From contig NC_009615.1 of NCBI RefSeq assembly GCF_000012845.1, positions 4,652,501 to 4,716,500 of the forward strand: 64,000 bases of DNA, read 5' to 3'. The stretch comes from Parabacteroides distasonis ATCC 8503 (lineage in GTDB: Bacteria; Bacteroidota; Bacteroidia; Bacteroidales; Tannerellaceae). A program made the translations under genes and the position numbers. The number at the start of each line of letters is the position of its first letter. Within the stretch, counting starts at the first letter, position 1. Of the stretch, positions 59,516-64,000 are shown one piece after another. The notes below the pieces were generated by a model. The model worked only from the letters and a program-made list of their open reading frames with translations, did no database searches and was not told the DNA's origin.

Positions 59516-60397
59516 ATGGAAAAATTAATGGCTCTTTACAACATCTCCTCCCCCTCCGGTAAGGAGGGGAAGATAGCCGGGTTCATCATCGGGGAACTCA
59601 GGCGGATGGGGATTCCTTTCCGGCAAGACCGGTACGGAAACATCTACGCGGTCAAAGGCAACCGGGAAAGCTACCCCTGTGTCGTGGCGCACATGGACGA
59701 GGTACACCGGCGCAAGACAGGCTCCTATGCGGCCCATCTTGTGGCGGACTCGATGATTGTCGGTTATGATCACAAGCGTAAACGGATGACCGGAATCGGC
59801 GCGGATGACAAGAACGGCATCTGGATCTGCCTGAAATGCCTGGAGGATTTCAAGGCGGTGAAATGCGCCTTCTTCGTACAGGAGGAGGTAGGATGCATAG
59901 GCAGCGGCCATGCCGATATGTCCTTCTTTTCCGATTGCCGTTTCGTCATCCAGTGTGACCGGAAAGGGAACGGGGATATGGTAACACAAATCAACGGAAT
60001 GAAGCTCTGCTCCAATGACTTCATTTCAGCTATCGATTTCCGGAGGTACGGCTACAAGCCTGCACAGGGGCTAGCTACGGATGTGGCGGCATTGAAAAGG
60101 AACGGGCTGGAAGTATCCTGCGTCAATCTCTCCTGCGGATATTATGAACCTCATACGGACAACGAGTACACCATCCTGGCGGATCTTTGCAAGTGCTACA
60201 GGTTTGTCCGGCACATCATCTGTTGCCATAAGGAAACCAGCACGCATATACCGGAAACGGAAAGAAAGCCCTTCCCCGGATATTATGAACTGTTCGGACC
60301 GGCCGGATATAGCGAAAAGGATTATATCCGTCTGTCAAAAGAGTACAGATCTGAATTTACTAAAACAAGCAAGACAAGCCATAAGAACAAATTGTAA
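59516..60397 (+). CDS. M20/M42-family metallopeptidase-like protein
   Basis: A 293-residue enzyme resembling tripeptidase PepT and M42 aminopeptidases. Metal ligands are visible in VVAHMDEVHRR near residue 57, IGADDKNGIW near 98, FVQEEVGCIGSG near 120 and EPHTDNEY near 210, with the catalytic acid in QEE. It is shorter than chromosomal PepT. A peptidase in a conjugative element is unusual; the target is unknown. It sits between the zinc-ribbon and DUF932 genes in one operon. Confidence 0.78.
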   Translation: MEKLMALYNISSPSGKEGKIAGFIIGELRRMGIPFRQDRYGNIYAVKGNRESYPCVVAHMDEVHRRKTGSYAAHLVADSMIVGYDHKRKRMTGIGADDKNGIWICLKCLEDFKAVKCAFFVQEEVGCIGSGHADMSFFSDCRFVIQCDRKGNGDMVTQINGMKLCSNDFISAIDFRRYGYKPAQGLATDVAALKRNGLEVSCVNLSCGYYEPHTDNEYTILADLCKCYRFVRHIICCHKETSTHIPETERKPFPGYYELFGPAGYSEKDYIRLSKEYRSEFTKTSKTSHKNKL

Positions 60398-60422
60398 TTT
60401 ATCAACTTTAAAAACAAAAAAT

Positions 60423-61577
60423 ATGGAAGCAACAGTCATGCCGGCCACTGCACCGGTACAGAAACAGCAGGGACTCAACCAGGTAGTCATCAACAAGGTA
60501 CGGAGAATGATAGAGGACAGGCAGGGGGATGTCATGGACACCATCAACCGTCTGCTCAGTGAGGGACGGATCGCGCAGGATTTCATCGCTCCCATCGGGG
60601 TAAGCCAACGTAGCAAGGAACGCCCCGTTATCTCTTTCAAAGCGGAAGGAAGGGTACAGATGGCAATGCCCGAAGGGAACTTCAACCTGCACGGCAACGC
60701 CATAAGCCAGATTTCGGAGAAGATGGGCATTCCCGCCAAATACCTGCGCGAGCTTTCCGCCGGGGATGTTTGGCAGAAACAGTTGTGCGCCACCATCCTG
60801 AACGAGCATTCGGGATGGACCGAGCGTACACGGGTACTGATACGGGCGGTAGGAATGGAAGTCCGGGGCGTATTGTCGGACTCCTACCGTCGGCTGAACT
60901 CAGTGGATATCCTGACCGCTTTCATCCGTGAGGCGGGAGGACAGGGAGCGGTCGTGTCCGATGCCTATATGAACGACACGAAAGTATGGTGTGAGACAAT
61001 CCTGCCCACTCCGATAGAGATACCCACCCGTAAGAACGGAACGGTCATCATCTTCGCAGGAGCACGCTTCTCCACATCCGACTATGGCAACGGATCGGTC
61101 GATATGCGGTCGTTCCTGCTCAACGGGGCGTGCCTGAACGGGATGGTCAGGGAGTCCGTCATGCGGCAAATACACCTTGGAGGCCGACTGCCGGAATCCC
61201 TGTCCCTCTCCCAAAAGACCTACGAACTGGACACGCAGACCACTGTATCGGCTGTTTCCGACCTGACCAAAGGACTGTACAGCAAAGACACCATCATGCA
61301 GAAGGCCATCGAAATTCAAGGAGCATCGGAAATAGACGTGGATTTCGACAAGGAACTGAAGAATCTGGTGCAGAAAGGTGCCTTGTTGAAAAACGAGGGA
61401 CGTGAGGTCGAGAAACTGCTAATGAACAACAATCCTGACGACGGAGTTACAGGCGGGGCCACGCTATGGAAACTGACACAGGGAATCACCGCCTTTGCAA
61501 GGGAACAGCAGCCGGAACGCTGCCGGGAACTGCATGAAATTTCGGGACAGCTGATGAACCGGGTAAAGATAAATTAA
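60423..61577 (+). CDS. DUF932-family protein
   Basis: A 384-residue protein from ATG 60423. GVLSDSYRRLNSVDILTAFI near residue 150 and the later NGTVIIFAGARFSTSDYGNG are the pattern of DUF932, a family common on plasmids, phages and conjugative elements. The N-terminal 60 residues are helical. Function unknown; it is often found near single-strand-DNA and antirestriction genes. It is the last gene of the plus-strand block and converges on the tra operon. Confidence 0.7.
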   Translation: MEATVMPATAPVQKQQGLNQVVINKVRRMIEDRQGDVMDTINRLLSEGRIAQDFIAPIGVSQRSKERPVISFKAEGRVQMAMPEGNFNLHGNAISQISEKMGIPAKYLRELSAGDVWQKQLCATILNEHSGWTERTRVLIRAVGMEVRGVLSDSYRRLNSVDILTAFIREAGGQGAVVSDAYMNDTKVWCETILPTPIEIPTRKNGTVIIFAGARFSTSDYGNGSVDMRSFLLNGACLNGMVRESVMRQIHLGGRLPESLSLSQKTYELDTQTTVSAVSDLTKGLYSKDTIMQKAIEIQGASEIDVDFDKELKNLVQKGALLKNEGREVEKLLMNNNPDDGVTGGATLWKLTQGITAFAREQQPERCRELHEISGQLMNRVKIN

Positions 61578-61591
61578 GAGTGGCTAAGACT

Positions 61592-61632
61592 AAAGCCGTG
61601 AACGACGATGGCCAGCATCCGTTCACGGCTTT
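61592..61632. terminator. Bidirectional hairpin between DUF932 gene and tra operon
   Basis: AAAGCCGTGAACG (61592-61604) and CGTTCACGGCTTT (61620-61632) form a perfect 13-bp stem between two convergent operons. The T-runs are short (TTT), but the position and symmetry suit a terminator that serves both strands. Confidence 0.75.
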
Positions 61633-61645
61633 GCATAATTTCAAT

Positions 61646-62125
61646 CTAAGGTATATAGAACAGTTCAAACTCCTCTTTTCTTCTCCTCTCTATGCTTGGA
61701 ATGACTTTCCCCTGATAACAGCGGAACGATATATATTCCCTGTAAATATCCCGGTCGCCACTTTCCAGTTTTTGAATCAGTCTGCTTTTGGGTATCTTCC
61801 CGTTTCCAATCAGACGGTAACAGCCCACATTAAAACCTAACAGACTTAAAAGAAGCGAGTCTTTTCCATATTTACGGAATACCTTCAGGCACCGTTCAAG
61901 GTCGCATCTCAAAAGTGAGTCCGCCTGCGCCTCGCTCAGGTTCTCGGTCAGCTTCTCATGGGGGAGCAGGCGGTGTCCAAAACCGATGTAAGGCATTTTC
62001 CCCCGATGCCAGCCTTCCCACCGTTTGATGTTGGAAACCGCCTTTTCCAGCATGGAGGGCGGATCTTCGGCACGAACATTCAAAGTGAACGGCAGTACCA
62101 TCAGAATAAACAAAAGTTTCCTCAT
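61646..62125 (-). CDS. Conjugative-element lysozyme (GH24-like)
   Basis: A 159-residue protein from ATG 62125 with signal peptide RKLLFILMVLPFTLNVRA. The mature part KRWEGWHRGKMPYIGFGHRL corresponds to the lysozyme active-site region (E in the first helix, GFGHR as in GYGH), and LGFNVGCYRLIGNGKI to the second half. It cuts peptidoglycan so that the transfer apparatus can cross the periplasm. It is the last gene of the tra operon. Confidence 0.82.
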   Translation of the reverse strand: MRKLLFILMVLPFTLNVRAEDPPSMLEKAVSNIKRWEGWHRGKMPYIGFGHRLLPHEKLTENLSEAQADSLLRCDLERCLKVFRKYGKDSLLLSLLGFNVGCYRLIGNGKIPKSRLIQKLESGDRDIYREYISFRCYQGKVIPSIERRRKEEFELFYIP

Positions 62126-62130
62126 TCCGT

Positions 62131-62430
62131 TCAATTCCTTACCTCCACATCCAACGTGCAATACGTATGTCCATCCCCGTAGCTCCACCTTCTTCCCGTT
62201 ACGGTCACCACACTTTCCGCCAGGTATTCCGCGAGGGACTGCCGTTCCGTTTCCGCATTCTTTTCAAAGCAGTGACAGGCCGGTGTCGTTTCCAACAGGT
62301 TGCGGGAGGACTTGTCGAGCCGTACCGCGTCAATTTCGAGCCGGTCCCCCATATTGGGAATCCGGTCGGCCGATTCCGACAGCTGTACCTCATGGGCCAT
62401 TCCCGGTATGTACAAATACAGGTATGTCAT
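62131..62430 (-). CDS. Small conserved-type tra-operon protein
   Basis: A 99-residue protein beginning MTYLYLYIPGMAHEVQLSES. No domain is recognised. Its start overlaps the traQ stop by four bases and its end lies 5 bp before the lysozyme start, so it belongs to the tra operon. No signal peptide is seen. Confidence 0.6.
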   Translation of the reverse strand: MTYLYLYIPGMAHEVQLSESADRIPNMGDRLEIDAVRLDKSSRNLLETTPACHCFEKNAETERQSLAEYLAESVVTVTGRRWSYGDGHTYCTLDVEVRN

Positions 62431-62903
62431 GGTTGTACCTCCTTTCCATGCGTATCATCCTTTTCAGCCAGAGGGGTGTCATCCGCGTTGAAGTCATAAC
62501 TCAACCTCTGCAAATTCCCCCAGTTATCCTCAAAATAAAGGTCGATGGTCTGTGACGCATCCGCACTCTGCGAGGTATAGTACAACCGGAACCTCAGTTC
62601 ATTTAACAGGTAGCGGTCATTGGGTTTCAACACCGTACCGTCCTCCATCTTTAAGCTGCCTTTACCGTCCGGTTGGAAATATCTCAATGTATAGACTGTT
62701 CCGGAGAAATTTCCCTCCGCTTTAATTTCCAGACGGATTTCCACCGTCTCACCATCAGCGATCTTACCGACTACCGGCATCGACTCCACCGTAAACGGGT
62801 ATTCCTGCTGAACGTCCAGTTCGCTGTCACAAGAAGCAAGAGAAAGACAGGAAACTGCCAGGCAGCATATAAACGTCATAAAGTCAACGATTTTTCTTTT
62901 CAT
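62427..62903 (-). CDS. traQ: Conjugative transposon protein TraQ (DUF3872)
   Basis: A 158-residue lipoprotein-like protein: signal sequence KIVDFMTFICCLAVSCLSLA followed by SCDSELDVQQEYPF. The remainder, with a ubiquitin-like beta pattern (TVYTLRYFQPDGKGSLKMED), matches DUF3872/TraQ of CTnDOT-type elements. It lies 19 bp after traO. The traP primase gene, which stands between traO and traQ in CTnDOT, is absent. Confidence 0.85.
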   Translation of the reverse strand: MKRKIVDFMTFICCLAVSCLSLASCDSELDVQQEYPFTVESMPVVGKIADGETVEIRLEIKAEGNFSGTVYTLRYFQPDGKGSLKMEDGTVLKPNDRYLLNELRFRLYYTSQSADASQTIDLYFEDNWGNLQRLSYDFNADDTPLAEKDDTHGKEVQP

Positions 62904-62922
62904 GGGTATATGGGTTTAAAAA

Positions 62923-63501
62923 TTAGAGAATGTATTTGATACCGATTCCATACTGGAAGTGGGCATGCGTGGAAGCGCTGCCCCAAAGGATGCGTTCACG
63001 AAGCCGGAGCAGCAGCACTAAACGGTCAGACAGGTAGGTCTCTGCCTCCAACGTTATCGCACCACCATAGATAAAGGATTCGCATTGTCCCAGCGTGGCA
63101 CCGTCATACAGCAGTCTTTTCCCCCCGTTCACCGATTCATAGCCCAGCATCGCCGAACCGCCAATGCTTAAGAATACCGTTTTATTAGGGGAGGAAAAGA
63201 TATTATAATAATATCCGCCTTCACCGGTATATTGCACTAAAGGGATAGAACCGTCACGATAAGGCGTATTGCGCTTCAGTACCTCACCGCCCAGCACCCA
63301 CTGGTTTCTCTTTTTTGCATAAGTGGAAACCGCCAGCCCGAAAGAGAAACCGGCATCCGGCTTATTCGCCTTGCAGTAAAAGCCGTCCGTCATTCCTGCC
63401 GTGAGACTGACGCCCTTCATTTTTGGAAGACGGCGTTGTGCTCCCGCCTGCCCTGCCAGAAGTACCAGCAGCGCAAAGGTGATATATAAATACCTCTTCA
63501 T
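62923..63501 (-). CDS. traO: Conjugative transposon protein TraO
   Basis: A 192-residue protein with signal peptide KRYLYITFALLVLLAGQAGA. It then reads RRLPKMKGVSLTAGMTDGFY and ends HAHFQYGIGIKYIL, an eight-strand-like outer-membrane barrel, which is the TraO pattern. It probably forms part of the outer-membrane side of the mating apparatus. Its start overlaps the traN stop by four bases. Confidence 0.85.
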   Translation of the reverse strand: MKRYLYITFALLVLLAGQAGAQRRLPKMKGVSLTAGMTDGFYCKANKPDAGFSFGLAVSTYAKKRNQWVLGGEVLKRNTPYRDGSIPLVQYTGEGGYYYNIFSSPNKTVFLSIGGSAMLGYESVNGGKRLLYDGATLGQCESFIYGGAITLEAETYLSDRLVLLLRLRERILWGSASTHAHFQYGIGIKYIL

Positions 63502-64000
63502 CGCACTTGCAGCTCATTGATAGTTTCCGCACGCACCAGATCCTCGTTGTCCACCTCAAAGATCTGATGACGGCCGCCTTGTTTCTCATACATTTCCACT
63601 ACCAGTTTCTTATCGTCGGGAATGGTGAACTTGGGCAGGGCAAACACGGTACGCTCGTCCTTCTTTCCCTCCACACGAATGACATAGTTGAACGCACGCA
63701 GCGGATAAATCACCTGTTCCTGCATGGCGGTACGCCTCACTATCTTCTTGTCCACTATCTTGAAAGTCACGAAATCCACGTCAAACGGCACATGGGTGGC
63801 ATTTCTCACCTCGGTATGGAAATAGAGCAGGTCTCCATGCGTATAAAGTCCTTTGAGCAGGAACCGTACCCCGAAGCGCTTGCAGCCGATGTGTTTGATC
63901 CAGTGCTTGTCCTGCTTGTGTACGGATTTCATGATCAGACGTACCAGACGCGGTGACTCACTGCCCAGCTCCTGCAAATAAATTTCCATCGCGTTGTTCG
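63498..64000 (-). CDS. traN: Conjugative transposon protein TraN (DUF4138), partial at right edge
   Basis: The C-terminal 166 residues are in the window. The frame continues past the right edge: before the internal ATG at 63989 it still reads N-N-A. ARGNATHVPFDVDFVTFKIV-like (TEVRNATHVPFDVDFVTFKI) and RVEGKKDERTVFALPKFTIP match the DUF4138/TraN family, a periplasmic or outer-membrane VirB9-like protein of the Bacteroidales mating system. The stop overlaps traO. Confidence 0.88.
   Translation of the reverse strand, partial: NNAMEIYLQELGSESPRLVRLIMKSVHKQDKHWIKHIGCKRFGVRFLLKGLYTHGDLLYFHTEVRNATHVPFDVDFVTFKIVDKKIVRRTAMQEQVIYPLRAFNYVIRVEGKKDERTVFALPKFTIPDDKKLVVEMYEKQGGRHQIFEVDNEDLVRAETINELQVR

Noticed and set aside
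1..64000. CRISPR array
   Set aside because: No regularly spaced direct repeats with unique spacers were found; the only repeated family is the structured element at 48155, 55662 and 56236.

Overview
The window is a gut Bacteroidales chromosome, most likely Parabacteroides. The evidence is the Bacteroidetes-type promoter pair (TTG or TTTG, about 19 bases, then TAnnTTTG) in front of tRNA genes, scarce Shine-Dalgarno sites, a capsule locus of Bacteroidales type, and a CTnDOT-like conjugative transfer operon. The genus is an inference; no 16S or other marker gene lies in the window.

Layout. (1) 1-2930: a VirE_N/DUF3987 gene pair on the minus strand, a perfect 20-bp palindrome, a small HTH regulator broken at an A9 tract, and the remains of an AAA-ATPase_like/PDDEXK gene. 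(2) 3130-23469: one long plus-strand capsule or surface-polysaccharide operon of 18 intact genes ending in a strong terminator. It holds ugd, a Wzx flippase, a Wzy polymerase, several glycosyltransferases, the complete capE-capF-capG set for UDP-L-FucNAc, a teichoic-acid-like polyol-phosphate module, a PglC-type initiating sugar transferase, and a LysA-like/ATP-grasp/SDR tail. Two short gene remnants are embedded. (3) 23491-31156: a minus-strand cluster with a tetraheme NapC/NrfH-like cytochrome fused to a formylglycine-generating-enzyme-like domain, a secreted Gfo/Idh/MocA oxidoreductase, a secreted TIM-barrel protein, a hemerythrin-like protein, a LuxR regulator and a TonB-dependent receptor. 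(4) 31318-33335: tRNA-Trp, an ECF sigma factor, a HAD phosphatase, and divergent tRNA-Pro and tRNA-Phe genes with clear promoters and terminators.

(5) 33340-64000: acquired DNA starting next to tRNA-Phe. A tyrosine recombinase sits 475 bp from the tRNA. It is followed by cargo: an alkylsulfatase with a divergent AraC regulator, and a six-gene operon proV-proW-proX-sulP-porin-mgtC, plus a FemAB-type transferase. A degenerate second integrase at 47190-47444 separates this cargo from a conjugative element body. From about 48 kb the plus strand carries about 17 small accessory genes (J-domain protein, DUF4120, DUF4121, degenerate N6-adenine methylase, M20/M42 peptidase, DUF932). They run towards a minus-strand tra operon (traN-traO-traQ, a small protein, lysozyme) that leaves the window at the right edge.

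The observation I rate highest is a 120-nt element present three times (48155, 55662, 56236). Each copy folds into the same three-way junction. The outer stems differ in sequence between copies but stay complementary, one internal stem shows a compensatory A-T to G-C change, and the 20-nt apical loop is identical. Each copy is followed by a second, unrelated-sequence hairpin and then a start codon 26-32 nt further on. It behaves like a structured leader RNA or a single-strand DNA promoter of the conjugative element.
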